A DNA stretch of 64,000 nt, from assembly GCF_014204895.1 (NCBI RefSeq), contig NZ_JACHMF010000001.1, positions 4,588,001-4,652,000 of the forward strand, in the 5' to 3' direction. The stretch comes from Paractinoplanes abujensis (lineage in GTDB: Bacteria; Actinomycetota; Actinomycetes; Mycobacteriales; Micromonosporaceae). Every line of letters starts with the position of its first letter. Positions within the stretch are counted from its first letter, which is position 1. Below the pieces are notes generated by a model. That model was not told where the DNA came from and made no database searches. It saw nothing but the letters and a program-made list of their open reading frames with translations. A program made the translations under genes and the position numbers. Positions 23,044 to 31,532 of the stretch are shown one piece after another.

Positions 23044-24357
23044 ATGTCGTCGCTCCTGTTCGCGTTGCTGGTGCCCGGTCCGCCGGGCAGCCGGCAGGCG
23101 AGGCTGCGCGACCGCACGGCCGACGTCATCGCCGTGCTGTCCGCCCTGGCCTACGGCGCGCTCATGGTGCCGCTCGGAGACGCCACCTCGCCCCACGCGG
23201 CGATCCCGTGGCCGGCCGATGTGGTGATCGGCGTCGCCTGCGCGCTGGCCCTGGTCGTGCGGCGGCGCCGGCCGCTCGCCCTGTGCTTGGCCCTGCTGCC
23301 GTTCGGGGTCGTCTCAGTGATGGCGACCGGGCCGACCCTGGTTGCGCTGTTCACGGTCGCAATCCGGCACCGGGCGCGGCTGGTGCTGGCCCTGGCCTCG
23401 GTCCACGTCGGCACCGGCGTTGTCTATTACGCGCTGCAGTCCGACCCGCCGTTCGATCTCTGGGTCGATCTGGTGCTGCGGGCGGTCACAGGGCTGGCCG
23501 CGGTCGGGTGGGGCCTGTTCCTCAAGGCCTATCGGCACCTGACCTCCTCCCTGCGGGCTGAGGCGGCGAATGCGCAGGCTCAGGCCGAGATGCGGATGGA
23601 CCGGGCTCGGCTCACCGAACGCACCCGCATCGCCCGCGAGATGCACGACGTGCTGGCCCACCGCATGTCGATGGTGAGCCTGCACGCAGGGGCGCTCGAG
23701 GTCCGCACCGACGCCCGCCCCGACGAGATCGCCACGGCCGCCCGCGCGATCCGCGTCAGCTCCCACCTGGCCCTCGAAGAGCTGCGCTCGGTGATCGGCG
23801 TCTTGCGCCAGCCGAGTGGCGACGCCGGCGGGGGTGACGCTCGCGTGGCAGGCCCGAACGCGCACGCGACGAGTCCGAGCAAGCACGACGTGATCGTCAT
23901 GCTGGCCGAAGGTCTCGAGCGGGACGCCCTCAACGGCGGCGGTCGCGTGCGGGTCGAGCCGCCGCAGCCGCGCTTCTCCGACCTGCCCGATCTGCTGACC
24001 GAGGCGCGCTCCTCGGGCATGAGGATCGACTTTGTGTCTCTGACGCCGGGCTCGGTACCCTCCGTGGAACTGGAGCGCACGGCCTATCGCGTCGTGCAGG
24101 AGGGCCTGACCAACGCCCGCAAGCACGCACCCGACGGCGACGTCGAGGTTCGGCTCGACGGTGGGGGCGGCCACGATCTGCGCATCTTGGTCACCAACGC
24201 GCTGCCGCACAAGCCCGTCGGTGACAGGGTTCCCGGGTCGGGCACGGGCCTGACGGGGGTCGGCGAGCGGGTGGCGCTCGCCGGGGGTCGAGTGGAGTAC
24301 GGCGCCGACGGCGACCGTTTCCGTCTGGAGGCATGGCTGCCTTGCCACGAGCAATAG
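23044..24357 (+). CDS. Sensor histidine kinase, NarL/DesK type
   Basis: 437 residues from ATG 23044. Membrane part: four or five helices between residues 24 and 165 (DVIAVLSALAYGALMVPLG; VVIGVACALALVV; LALCLALLPFGVVSVMA; LVLALASVHVGTGVVYYAL). The HisKA_3 domain has phospho-acceptor His201 in AREMHDVLAHRMSMV, then a variable loop, then HATPase (AYRVVQEGLTNARKHAPDG; GSGTGLTGVGERVALAGG). A TAGGCT box about seven bases before the ATG suggests a leaderless transcript. Partner regulator follows directly. Confidence 0.93.
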   Translation: MSSLLFALLVPGPPGSRQARLRDRTADVIAVLSALAYGALMVPLGDATSPHAAIPWPADVVIGVACALALVVRRRRPLALCLALLPFGVVSVMATGPTLVALFTVAIRHRARLVLALASVHVGTGVVYYALQSDPPFDLWVDLVLRAVTGLAAVGWGLFLKAYRHLTSSLRAEAANAQAQAEMRMDRARLTERTRIAREMHDVLAHRMSMVSLHAGALEVRTDARPDEIATAARAIRVSSHLALEELRSVIGVLRQPSGDAGGGDARVAGPNAHATSPSKHDVIVMLAEGLERDALNGGGRVRVEPPQPRFSDLPDLLTEARSSGMRIDFVSLTPGSVPSVELERTAYRVVQEGLTNARKHAPDGDVEVRLDGGGGHDLRILVTNALPHKPVGDRVPGSGTGLTGVGERVALAGGRVEYGADGDRFRLEAWLPCHEQ

Positions 24358-24404
24358 TCGACGATGCGCAAACACCCGCGGCGGATGAGACAGGCCTGCG
24401 GCTG

Positions 24405-25052
24405 GTGCGGCTTCTGACCGTCGACGACGATCCGATGGTGCTGACCGGGTTGCGCATGATGTTCGGCGGGAACCACGGCGTCGTTGTCGTGGGTGAGGCG
24501 GGCGACGGCGACGAGGCGGTCACCGCGGTGCAGGCGCACTGGCCCGACGTGGTGCTGATGGACATCCGGATGCCGCGGATGGACGGGGTGGAGGCGACGC
24601 GGCGCATCCGTAAGCTGACCAAGGCGCCGGAGGTGGTCATGTTGACGACCTTCGACATCGACGAGCTGGTGGTGGAGTCGATCCGCAACGGGGCCTGCGG
24701 GTTCCTGCTCAAGGACACGCCGCCCGACGAGATCATCGCCGCGGTGCGGTCGGCGGCCGAGGGTGAGATGACGATCTCGCGGCGGATGCTGCGGCCGCTC
24801 GTCGAGTTGATCGCCCATACGGCCGGAGGGTCCCGGCGCTCCGAGGCGATCAAGCAGCTGGACTCGCTGACCGGCCGCGAGCGGCAGGTGGCGATCGGTC
24901 TGGGCCGCGGTCTGTCCAATGCGGAGATCGGGGCGGAGCTGCACATGGGCGTGTCGACCGTGAAAGGCCACGTGTCGCGGGTGCTGGCCAAGCTGTTCAT
25001 CAACAACCGCGCGCAGGCCGCCGTGCTGATTCACGAGGCGGGCCTGGTCTGA
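24405..25052 (+). CDS. Response regulator, NarL/FixJ family
   Basis: 215 residues from GTG 24405 (VRLLTVDDDPMVLTGLR), where homologues normally begin. ATG 24333, overlapping the kinase stop by 25 bases, would add 24 atypical residues but has GGAGG almost touching it. Receiver: VDDDP, phospho-Asp53 in VLMDIRMPRMDG, Thr in MLTTFD, Lys in FLLKD. LuxR HTH: LTGRERQVAIGLGRGLSNAE, then MGVSTVKGHVSRVLAKL. Pairs with the kinase upstream; no obvious adjacent transporter target, unlike the pair at 8-10 kb. Confidence 0.92.
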   Translation: MRLLTVDDDPMVLTGLRMMFGGNHGVVVVGEAGDGDEAVTAVQAHWPDVVLMDIRMPRMDGVEATRRIRKLTKAPEVVMLTTFDIDELVVESIRNGACGFLLKDTPPDEIIAAVRSAAEGEMTISRRMLRPLVELIAHTAGGSRRSEAIKQLDSLTGRERQVAIGLGRGLSNAEIGAELHMGVSTVKGHVSRVLAKLFINNRAQAAVLIHEAGLV

Positions 25053-25216
25053 CGGCGGGGCGCGGAGAAAGCGCGGGCGGCCCAAGCGGGCGGGCTCGGC
25101 GCGGACAGCACGCGGGCGGGGCGCAGGACAGCGGGCCAGCGGGTGAGCGGGCGGGCGCGGCGCGGACAGGATGCGGGCGCGCAAAGACGAGCGGGCGAGC
25201 GGCGTGGACAGGCACA

Positions 25217-25246
25217 GCGAGCGCCCGGCACGATGGCCGGGCGCTC
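25217..25246. terminator. Bidirectional hairpin between convergent operons
   Basis: A 12-bp perfect stem (25217-25228 with 25235-25246; GAGCGCCCGGC core) and a six-base loop, 28 bases past the stop of the sugar-transporter ATPase on the minus strand and downstream of the response regulator on the plus strand. The 160 bases before it (25053-25216) are purine-rich low-complexity GC with no gene. Confidence 0.7.
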
Positions 25247-25273
25247 GTCGGAAGGCGTCAGGGGACGGGTGTG

Positions 25274-26467
25274 TCAGGAGACGTCGGCGGTCTTGCCCTC
25301 GGTGAGGGTGATGTTGCGGCCGTCCTTGGGGTCGAACAGGTGGATCTTGTCGAGGTTCATCCAGATGCGGGCGTCGGAGCCGTCGCGCACCCGGGATTCG
25401 GCCGAGAGGCGCGTGACCAGGTTGTCCTGGGGCGGCAGGTCGGCCCCGCCCGCGTCGGCGGCCAGGTCCTCCAGGTCGGCGGCGACCGCGTGCTCACCCT
25501 CGACCGTCAGGTAGACGTACTTGTCCGAGCCCATCGACTCGACCAGGTCGACCGGCGCCGTGAACTCGAAGCCCTTGGCCCGCTGGTGCTCCTCGATCAG
25601 CCCGGCGTCCTCGAAGTGCTCGGGCCGGATCCCCAGGATGAGCTCCCGGGAGGCCCCGCCCAGCGCCCTGCGTACCTGGTCGCTGAGCGGCAGGTCGCCC
25701 AGCGCCGTCCGCAGCTTCGACTCCTCGACCGTGGCCGCGAGGAAATTCATCGACGGTGAGCCGATGAACCCGGCCACGAACAGGTTCACCGGGTTGTCGT
25801 ACAGGGTCTGCGGGTCGCCGACCTGCTGGATGTAGCCGCCGCGCATCACCACGACCCGGTCGCCCAGGGTCATCGCCTCGGTCTGGTCGTGGGTGACGTA
25901 CACGGTCGTGGTGTTGAGCTGCTTCTGCAGGCGTGACACCTGGGTGCGCATCTGCACCCGCAGCTTGGCGTCCAGGTTGGACAGCGGCTCGTCCATGAGG
26001 AACGCCTTGGGGGAACGGACGATCGCCCGGCCCATGGCCACCCGCTGCCGCTGCCCGCCGGACAGGTTGGCCGGCTTGCGGTTCAGGTACTCGGTCAGTT
26101 CGAGAACGCGAGCAGCCTCGGCCACCTTCTTGTCGATCTCGTCTTTTGGCATCTTGGCCAGTTTGAGGGGGAAGGCCATGTTCTCCCCCACGGTCATGTT
26201 CGGATACAGCGCGTACGACTGGAACACCATCGCGATGTCCCGGTCTTTCGGGGCCTTGTCGTTGACCCGCTCGCCGCCGATCCGCAGTTCCCCCGACGAG
26301 ATGTCCTCGAGGCCCGCGATCATGTTGAGCGTCGTGGACTTCCCGCAGCCCGACGGCCCGACCAGGATTATGAACTCGCCGTCGGCGATCTCCAGGTCGA
26401 CCTCGTGCACGGCCGTCGTACCGTCCGGGTATTTCTTGGTCACCTTGTCGAGAACAATGTCAGCCAT
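25274..26467 (-). CDS. Sugar ABC transporter ATPase (MsmK/UgpC/SugC family)
   Basis: 397 residues, typical for the CUT1 sugar-importer ATPase with its C-terminal regulatory OB folds. Walker A GPSGCGKST, Q-loop FQSYALYPNMTV, signature LSGGQRQRVAMGRA, Walker B AFLMDEPLSNLDA, H-loop VTHDQTEAMT; the C-terminal MOP-like region includes ILGIRPEHFEDA. It is the last gene of the four-gene operon running leftward from 29537, six bases after the second permease. The order binding protein, permease, permease, ATPase is that of mycobacterial lpqY-sugA-sugB-sugC (trehalose recycling), but a maltose- or other oligosaccharide specificity is equally possible from sequence alone. Confidence 0.95.
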   Translation of the reverse strand: MADIVLDKVTKKYPDGTTAVHEVDLEIADGEFIILVGPSGCGKSTTLNMIAGLEDISSGELRIGGERVNDKAPKDRDIAMVFQSYALYPNMTVGENMAFPLKLAKMPKDEIDKKVAEAARVLELTEYLNRKPANLSGGQRQRVAMGRAIVRSPKAFLMDEPLSNLDAKLRVQMRTQVSRLQKQLNTTTVYVTHDQTEAMTLGDRVVVMRGGYIQQVGDPQTLYDNPVNLFVAGFIGSPSMNFLAATVEESKLRTALGDLPLSDQVRRALGGASRELILGIRPEHFEDAGLIEEHQRAKGFEFTAPVDLVESMGSDKYVYLTVEGEHAVAADLEDLAADAGGADLPPQDNLVTRLSAESRVRDGSDARIWMNLDKIHLFDPKDGRNITLTEGKTADVS

Positions 26468-26473
26468 CGTTAC

Positions 26474-27307
26474 CTAACCCTTCACGGCGCCGGAGGTGAG
26501 ACCGGCGACGATGCGCCGCTGGAAGAACAGCACGAACAGGATGATCGGGATGGTGATCGTCACGGCGGCCGCGGAGATCGCCCCGGTGGGGTCCTCGAAC
26601 TGCGAGGCGCCGGTGAAGAACGACAACGCCACCGGGACCGTGCGGGACTGCTCGGTCGACGTCAGGGAGATGGCGAACAGGAAGTCGTTCCAGCAGAAGA
26701 TGAAGACCAGGATCGCCGTGGTGAAGACGCCCGGCGCGGCCAGCGGCGCGATCACTTTGCGGAACGCCTCACCCTGGGTGGCACCGTCCATCTTGGCCGC
26801 TTTCTCCAGGTCCCACGGGATCTGCTTGAAGAACGCGGACAGGGTGTAGATGGCCAGCGGCAGGGCAAAAGTGATGTAGGGCAGGATCAGGCCGGGCCAG
26901 GTGTCGAACAGGCCCAGGTTGCGTTCGATGTTGAACAGCGGGGACACCAGCGACACCTGCGGGAACATCGCGATCAGCAGGGAGACGCCGACGAGCGCCT
27001 TCTTGCCGGGGAAGTCGAGCCGGCTGATCGCGTACGCGGCCATGGTGCCCAGCACGACGGCGATCACGGTGGAGATCAGCGCGATGCCGATCGAGTTGAT
27101 CAGAGCCCGGACGAACTGGTCCGTCTGGAAGATCAGCTTGTAGTTGTCCCACGTCCATTCGCGCGGGATGAAGTTGCCGTCGGTGAGCGTCGCGGTCGTC
27201 TTGAACGACAGCGAGACGATCCACAGCACCGGGATCAGCGCGAACACGACGACGATCGCGTCCAGCAGACCCCACTTGACCTTCGCGGAGGTGGTTTCGG
27301 CGGCCAT
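26474..27307 (-). CDS. Sugar ABC transporter permease (MalG/SugB type)
   Basis: 277 residues with six membrane helices, beginning [20 protein letters not shown]. The coupling-helix EAA motif ([26 protein letters not shown]) is intact. Length and the Trp-containing periplasmic loop ([14 protein letters not shown]) match MalG-class CUT1 permeases. Its ATG overlaps the stop of the first permease by one base (TGATG). Confidence 0.94.
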   Translation of the reverse strand: MAAETTSAKVKWGLLDAIVVVFALIPVLWIVSLSFKTTATLTDGNFIPREWTWDNYKLIFQTDQFVRALINSIGIALISTVIAVVLGTMAAYAISRLDFPGKKALVGVSLLIAMFPQVSLVSPLFNIERNLGLFDTWPGLILPYITFALPLAIYTLSAFFKQIPWDLEKAAKMDGATQGEAFRKVIAPLAAPGVFTTAILVFIFCWNDFLFAISLTSTEQSRTVPVALSFFTGASQFEDPTGAISAAAVTITIPIILFVLFFQRRIVAGLTSGAVKG

Positions 27308-28257
27308 CAGCGCCTCCCGTCGACGTCGCTGCTACCGGGGGCCGCCGTGCCGAACAGCTTCACGAAGACGAAGGCGATGATCGCGACGGTGAGGAAGATG
27401 AGCACCGACATGGTGGAGCCGATGCCCAGGTTCAGGCCCCTCATCAGGTTGTTGTAGGCGATCATCGAGACCGACGACGTCTCGTTCGCCCCGGCCGAGA
27501 GCACGTAGATGTTGTCGAAGATCCGGAACGCGTCGAGCGTGCGGAACAGCAGCGCGACCAGGATGGCCGGCTTCATCACGGGCAGCATCACCTTGGTGAA
27601 CCGCTGCCACCAGGAGGCCCCGTCCATCGAGGCCGCCTTGAGCAGGTCGTCCGGCACCAGCGCCAGCCCGGCCATCAGCAGCAGGGCCATGAACGGCGTG
27701 GTCTTCCAGATCTCGGCGAAGATGATGATCGCGAGGGCGCTGGCCCGTTCGGTGAGAGGCGCCCCCTCCGGCGAGAAGAGGTTGGCCAGGTAACCCGTGC
27801 CCGGCGTCCACGCGTAGCGCCAGCTGAACGCGGCGACCACGGTCACGATCCCGTACGGGATGAGCGCGCTGGTCCGCACCAGTCCGCGCCCGATGATCGT
27901 CCGGTGCATGATCAGCGCGAGCCCCATGCCCAGCACGAGTTCGACCGACACCGAGATGACGGTGATCAGCATGGTGACGCCGAACGCCGTCCACCAGTAG
28001 TTGTTGGACAGCACCGTGGCGTAGTTGGCCAGCCCGACGAACTCGCGGTCGTCCGGGAACTTGAGGTCGTAGCGCTGCAACGACAGCCAGATCGAGTAGA
28101 TGATCGGGTACGCCGTCACCGCGACCATGACGATGGCCGCGGGCGCGCAGAGCAGCCAGCCCAGCTTGCGCTCCTGCTTCTTGCCCTCGCTCAGCCCGGT
28201 GCGGGGCGCCGGAGCGGCGGCCGAAGAAGCGGCCTTTTCACGCGAGGCGACGCTCAC
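27307..28257 (-). CDS. Sugar ABC transporter permease (MalF/SugA type)
   Basis: 316 residues from GTG 28257, which overlaps the binding-protein stop as GTGA. A basic cytosolic N-terminus ([12 protein letters not shown]) leads into TM1 ([21 protein letters not shown]), with six helices in all. The coupling motif is [28 protein letters not shown]. Pairs with the MalG-type subunit to form the channel. The frame is open upstream inside the binding-protein gene, but the GTGA overlap fixes the start. Confidence 0.94.
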   Translation of the reverse strand: MSVASREKAASSAAAPAPRTGLSEGKKQERKLGWLLCAPAAIVMVAVTAYPIIYSIWLSLQRYDLKFPDDREFVGLANYATVLSNNYWWTAFGVTMLITVISVSVELVLGMGLALIMHRTIIGRGLVRTSALIPYGIVTVVAAFSWRYAWTPGTGYLANLFSPEGAPLTERASALAIIIFAEIWKTTPFMALLLMAGLALVPDDLLKAASMDGASWWQRFTKVMLPVMKPAILVALLFRTLDAFRIFDNIYVLSAGANETSSVSMIAYNNLMRGLNLGIGSTMSVLIFLTVAIIAFVFVKLFGTAAPGSSDVDGRR

Positions 28258-29537
28258 GGCAGCACCCCCTTGGAGTCGATGGCGTCCTGGATCGACTTGC
28301 GCAGCGAGTCCGCCGTCTGCTGCGGCTGGATCGACGCGGGCGGCGACAGCTCGGCCGACACCACCGTCGAAAGGTTCTGGTAGGCCGGGGTCCGCGGCCG
28401 CGGCGCCGACGTCTTGAGCTCCTCCAGCAGCACGTCCTTCATCGGGTAGGCCTCGTTCATCGACGGGTCGTTGTAGACCGCCTCGATCGACGGCGCCTGG
28501 CCCGAGTTCACCGCGAGATACAGCTGGCTCTCCGGGCCGCGCAGGCAGCGGATCGCCTCGAAGGCCAGGTCCGGGTGTTTGCTGTACGCGCTGACGGCCT
28601 GCTCGGAGCCGCCGATGGTGGTTTTGCTGGGCGTGTTGGCGTCGATCGCCGGGTAGCGGGCCCAGCCCACGTTCTTGGCCAGGCCGGGCGCCTCCTGCAC
28701 CATCGAGGCCCACACGAACGGCCAGTTGAGCTGGAACGCGCCGCCCCCGCCCTGGAACGCGCGGCGGACGTCGTCCTCGACCGCGTTGGAGAACGACGGG
28801 CTGGTCACGCCCGCGGTCGCGAACGTCTTGAGGGTCTCCAGCCCTTTGACCGCGCCTTCGTCCATGACGGCCTTCTTGCCGTCCTGGTCGACCACGTTGC
28901 CGCCGGCGCTGGCGACCAGGCTGTTGTAGAGCACGACCAGGCCCTCGTACTGGGCCCCCATCGTCATCACCTGGTAGGGCTTGCCCTCACCTTTGAGCTG
29001 CTGGGACATCTTGATCATTTCGTCCCAGGTCTTCGGCGGCGTCGGCACCAGGTCCTTGCGGTACCAGAGCAGCTGCACGTTGGTGTTGTTGGGCGCGGCG
29101 TACAGCTTGTCGTTGTACTGGGCGGAGGCGACCGCGGGCTCCAGCGTCTCGCTCTCCACCTCCTGCTTGAGGTCCCCGGTGATCTCCCGGATCCAGTCCG
29201 CGCTGGCGAACTCCTGGGTCCAGGTCACGTCCATGCCGAGGATGTCCATGCTGTCGTCCTTGGCGGCCAGCCTGCGGACCATCTGCACCCGCTGGTCGTC
29301 GGCCTGCCGCGGCAGCACCTGGTAGGAGATCTTGTACTTGCCCGCCGCCTCCTGGTTGCACCGGTCGACGACGCTCTGCATGTTCTCGACGGGTGAGTTG
29401 TAGAAGTTGAGGACGGGCACTCCCCCGTCGTCGGATCCGCAGGCCGCCATCGGCGCCATCAGGACTGTCGCGGCCCCCGCCGCGAGTGCCCGGGCGCGCA
29501 GGGTGCGCCGTTGCGGATGTCGGTCGTTGATCGCCAT
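28254..29537 (-). CDS. Sugar ABC transporter substrate-binding lipoprotein (LpqY-like)
   Basis: 427 residues. N-terminal basic region, hydrophobic stretch and lipobox ending in MAAC with Cys33, so it is a membrane-anchored lipoprotein. The family-1 solute-binding pattern is visible: VLNFYNSPVENMQSVVDRCN, DILGMDVTWTQEFASADWI, AAPNNTNVQLLWYRKDL, WDEMIKMSQQLKGEGKPYQV, GGGAFQLNWPFVW, and a C-terminal ELSPPASIQPQQTADSLRKS. Sugar specificity is not certain; the fold and operon order resemble LpqY of the trehalose importer. First gene of the importer operon, with an imperfect palindrome 24 bases upstream as operator candidate. Confidence 0.93.
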   Translation of the reverse strand: MAINDRHPQRRTLRARALAAGAATVLMAPMAACGSDDGGVPVLNFYNSPVENMQSVVDRCNQEAAGKYKISYQVLPRQADDQRVQMVRRLAAKDDSMDILGMDVTWTQEFASADWIREITGDLKQEVESETLEPAVASAQYNDKLYAAPNNTNVQLLWYRKDLVPTPPKTWDEMIKMSQQLKGEGKPYQVMTMGAQYEGLVVLYNSLVASAGGNVVDQDGKKAVMDEGAVKGLETLKTFATAGVTSPSFSNAVEDDVRRAFQGGGGAFQLNWPFVWASMVQEAPGLAKNVGWARYPAIDANTPSKTTIGGSEQAVSAYSKHPDLAFEAIRCLRGPESQLYLAVNSGQAPSIEAVYNDPSMNEAYPMKDVLLEELKTSAPRPRTPAYQNLSTVVSAELSPPASIQPQQTADSLRKSIQDAIDSKGVLP

Positions 29538-29560
29538 TGACCCTCCATCCGGCCGGAAAA

Positions 29561-29586
29561 CGTCAAGTGATCACGATCACTCGACG
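29561..29586 (-). promoter_or_regulatory. Palindromic operator candidate for the sugar importer
   Basis: A 26-base imperfect palindrome with matching CGTC/GACG ends and AGTGATC/GATCACT inner half-sites around a two-base centre, mismatching at one position per arm and at the centre. It sits 24 bases before the binding-protein start. Size and symmetry suit a LacI- or GntR-type repressor; no regulator gene is adjacent. Confidence 0.6.
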
Positions 29587-29690
29587 GCCAGTGCTTGGTC
29601 TGCCCCACACGGTGAAGAAACAAACCAGAAATGCATCGTGCAGATCTGCGCAGGCCAGGCCGATCCCGGAGCGGCGGTTCGCGCGTTTGA

Positions 29691-29724
29691 CGGCGTGACG
29701 CCGATGGGTATCGGCGTCACGCCG
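29691..29724 (+). promoter_or_regulatory. Perfect 15-bp inverted repeat in the leader of the 29746 gene
   Basis: Left arm 29691-29705 and right arm 29710-29724 are perfectly complementary (CGGCGTGACGCCGAT) with a GGGT loop, ending seven bases before the GGAGG ribosome site. It can act as DNA operator or as a very stable RNA hairpin in the 5' leader. Confidence 0.75.
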
Positions 29725-29745
29725 CGATCTACAACGGAGGAACAC

Positions 29746-30015
29746 ATGACCGAGCCGCAGGTCACGCTGGATCCGCGCACCCTCACCGGGGTGGAGCAGA
29801 AACTTCGGGGACCCCTGGAGGAGCAGCTGACCTCAGCGCTGCAGGCCGCCACCGAGAAGATCCGGCACTCGTACGCCGGGGAGAGCGTCGAGCAGGTGAC
29901 CGAGCAGTTGTTCGCGGGCACCAAGGCCGGCCTGCACCCCGACATCGCCGCCGGCTTCCACCCGGATCACGCCCAGCTGCGCCGCGTGGCCGAGTCGATC
30001 GTCACAGGTCACTGA
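29746..30015 (+). CDS. Small acidic helical protein, unknown function
   Basis: 89 residues from ATG 29746, with GGAGG six bases upstream. The sequence is soluble and alpha-helical (LTGVEQKLRGPLEEQLTSA; VEQVTEQLFAGTKAGLHPD; LRRVAESIVTGH) with no Cys and no TM segment. No family is recognised; the pattern could be a small antitoxin-like or regulatory protein but there is no partner to support that. Its tail overlaps the tail of the converging LLM oxidoreductase gene by 14 bases. A strong hairpin precedes it (29691-29724). Confidence 0.7.
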   Translation: MTEPQVTLDPRTLTGVEQKLRGPLEEQLTSALQAATEKIRHSYAGESVEQVTEQLFAGTKAGLHPDIAAGFHPDHAQLRRVAESIVTGH

Positions 30016-30883
30016 CGATCGACTTGATCGCGTCCATCGCCTTGAGGCGATCGGCGCCCTCGCCCAGACCACCGTCCGGGATGATCAGCTCATCGAGACC
30101 GTTCGCCGCGTACGCGGCGATCTCGTCGGCCAGCTGGGCCGGTGAGCCGCCGATGGCGTTGGGCCTGTTCGCGGGCAGCGGCCCGTCGACGACGGTCAAC
30201 GCCTGAGCGGTCCGCGCGATCGTCCTCGGGTCGCGCCCGACGGCCGCGCAGTGCTCGTCGAGCACCGCCGACTTGTGCGCGATCAGCTCCGGCCGCCCCC
30301 AGCAGTTCCATTCGTCGGCGTGCTCGGCGACCAGGCGCAGCATCCGCTTCTCGCCCTTGGCCCCGATCATCAGCGGGAGCGGCTGCTGCACGGGCTTGGG
30401 CTCGTTGACCGCGTCGGTCACCCGATAGTGGTCGCCGTGCACCGTGGTGCGGGGCGTCCGCAGCAGCCCGTGGAGGATCTGCAGCGCCTCGGAGAACCGG
30501 TCGATCCGCTCCTTGAGCGAGCCCAGCTCGATCCCGTACTGCTCGTGCTCGTTGATCTGCCAGCCCGCGCCGACACCGAGCACGAACCGGCCGCCGCTGA
30601 TCTGGTCCACGGTGGCGGCCATGTTCGCGAGCACGGCCGGGTGCCGGTAGGTGATGCCGTAGACGAGCGTGCCGACCCGGATGCGCGGCACCGCCGCGGC
30701 CAGCGCGGCCACGACCGAGCCGCACTCGAGCACCGGCCACGTGTCGTCCTCGCCGGGGCCTACATCGGGCATGAAGTGGTCGGCGAACCAGACGCCGTCC
30801 CAGCCGGTCTCCTCAGCGTGGCGGGCCTGCTCCAGAACGGCGGCGTAGCTCTGCCCGGCTCCGGGCCAGATGGAAAGTCGCAT
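30002..30883 (-). CDS. F420-dependent LLM-class oxidoreductase
   Basis: 293 residues of the luciferase-like monooxygenase TIM barrel: MRLSIWPGAGQSY, ETGWDGVWFADHFMPD, RIRVGTLVYGITYRHPAVLA, GRFVLGVGAGWQINEHEQYG and PLMIGAKGEKRMLRLVAEHAD. This subclass uses cofactor F420 to oxidise or reduce small molecules. Substrate unknown. It is the second gene after a TetR regulator (four-base gap), which in turn faces a glycosyltransferase, so the three may share control by that TetR protein. Confidence 0.92.
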   Translation of the reverse strand: MRLSIWPGAGQSYAAVLEQARHAEETGWDGVWFADHFMPDVGPGEDDTWPVLECGSVVAALAAAVPRIRVGTLVYGITYRHPAVLANMAATVDQISGGRFVLGVGAGWQINEHEQYGIELGSLKERIDRFSEALQILHGLLRTPRTTVHGDHYRVTDAVNEPKPVQQPLPLMIGAKGEKRMLRLVAEHADEWNCWGRPELIAHKSAVLDEHCAAVGRDPRTIARTAQALTVVDGPLPANRPNAIGGSPAQLADEIAAYAANGLDELIIPDGGLGEGADRLKAMDAIKSIVSDL

Positions 30884-30887
30884 GACG

Positions 30888-31457
30888 TCACGGTCGCACG
30901 GCCGCCAGCACGTGGTCGACCAGAGCGTCCGCGTATTCCTCGGTGAGCGGCCCGGTGCGCAGCTGCCAGCGGTGGAAGATCGGCCCGAAGATCAGCTCGA
31001 CAGCCACGTCCAGGTCGGCCCCCGTACGGATCTGCCCCCGCTCCCGCGCCGCCGCCAGCCGATCCCGGACGGCCTCCAGCTGGGGCCGCAGCAATCGGTC
31101 ACGCACCTGGCCCGCCAAGTCGTCGTCGGAGAGCATTTCGACCGTCAGGGCCCGGGTGGTGGCGGACAGCCGGGGGTCGGCGAACTCGGCCACTGTGGCC
31201 CGGACCAGCTCGCGCAGGTCGGCTTCGAGGTCCCCGCTGTCGGGCAGCACGACCGGGGTCTGCTGCCTGGTCAGCGCCTCCAGCACGACCTCACCCTTGC
31301 GCCGCCACCAGCGATAGATCGTCTGCTTGCCGACGCCGGCCCGGGCGGCGATCGCCTCGATGGTCACCTTGGCGTAGTCGGTCTCGGCCAGCAGGGCCAG
31401 CGCCGCGTCGAGGATCGCGCGGCGGGACTGTTCGTTGCGGCGGGCGGCGGCGGGCAC
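30888..31457 (-). CDS. TetR/AcrR family transcriptional regulator
   Basis: 189 residues. N-terminal HTH: RRAILDAALALLAETDYAKV, then IEAIAARAGVGKQTIYRWW, RRKGEVVLEAL. The C-terminal ligand-binding part resembles the TetR_C_11 type (DDLAGQVRDRLLRPQLEAV; LIFGPIFHRWQLRTGPL). It is divergent from a macrolide-type glycosyltransferase, and two copies of a 17-base palindrome lie in the shared promoter, so autoregulation plus control of the glycosyltransferase is likely. Typical ligands of such regulators are antibiotics or other small hydrophobic molecules. Confidence 0.93.
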   Translation of the reverse strand: MPAAARRNEQSRRAILDAALALLAETDYAKVTIEAIAARAGVGKQTIYRWWRRKGEVVLEALTRQQTPVVLPDSGDLEADLRELVRATVAEFADPRLSATTRALTVEMLSDDDLAGQVRDRLLRPQLEAVRDRLAAARERGQIRTGADLDVAVELIFGPIFHRWQLRTGPLTEEYADALVDHVLAAVRP

Positions 31458-31481
31458 GCATTCAGACTACTTCATGCGAGA

Positions 31482-31529
31482 CGAGACGTATCGTCTTGAC
31501 GCGTCAACGAGACGAGACGTAGCGTCTCG
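31482..31529. promoter_or_regulatory. Twin TetR operators between regulator and glycosyltransferase
   Basis: Two near-identical 17-base palindromes, 31482-31498 (CGAGACGTATCGTCTTG) and 31513-31529 (CGAGACGTAGCGTCTCG), with centres 31 bases (three helical turns) apart. The second ends three bases before the glycosyltransferase ATG and has perfect 7-bp arms. They occupy the whole 75-base divergent promoter. Confidence 0.85.
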
Positions 31530-31532
31530 CCC

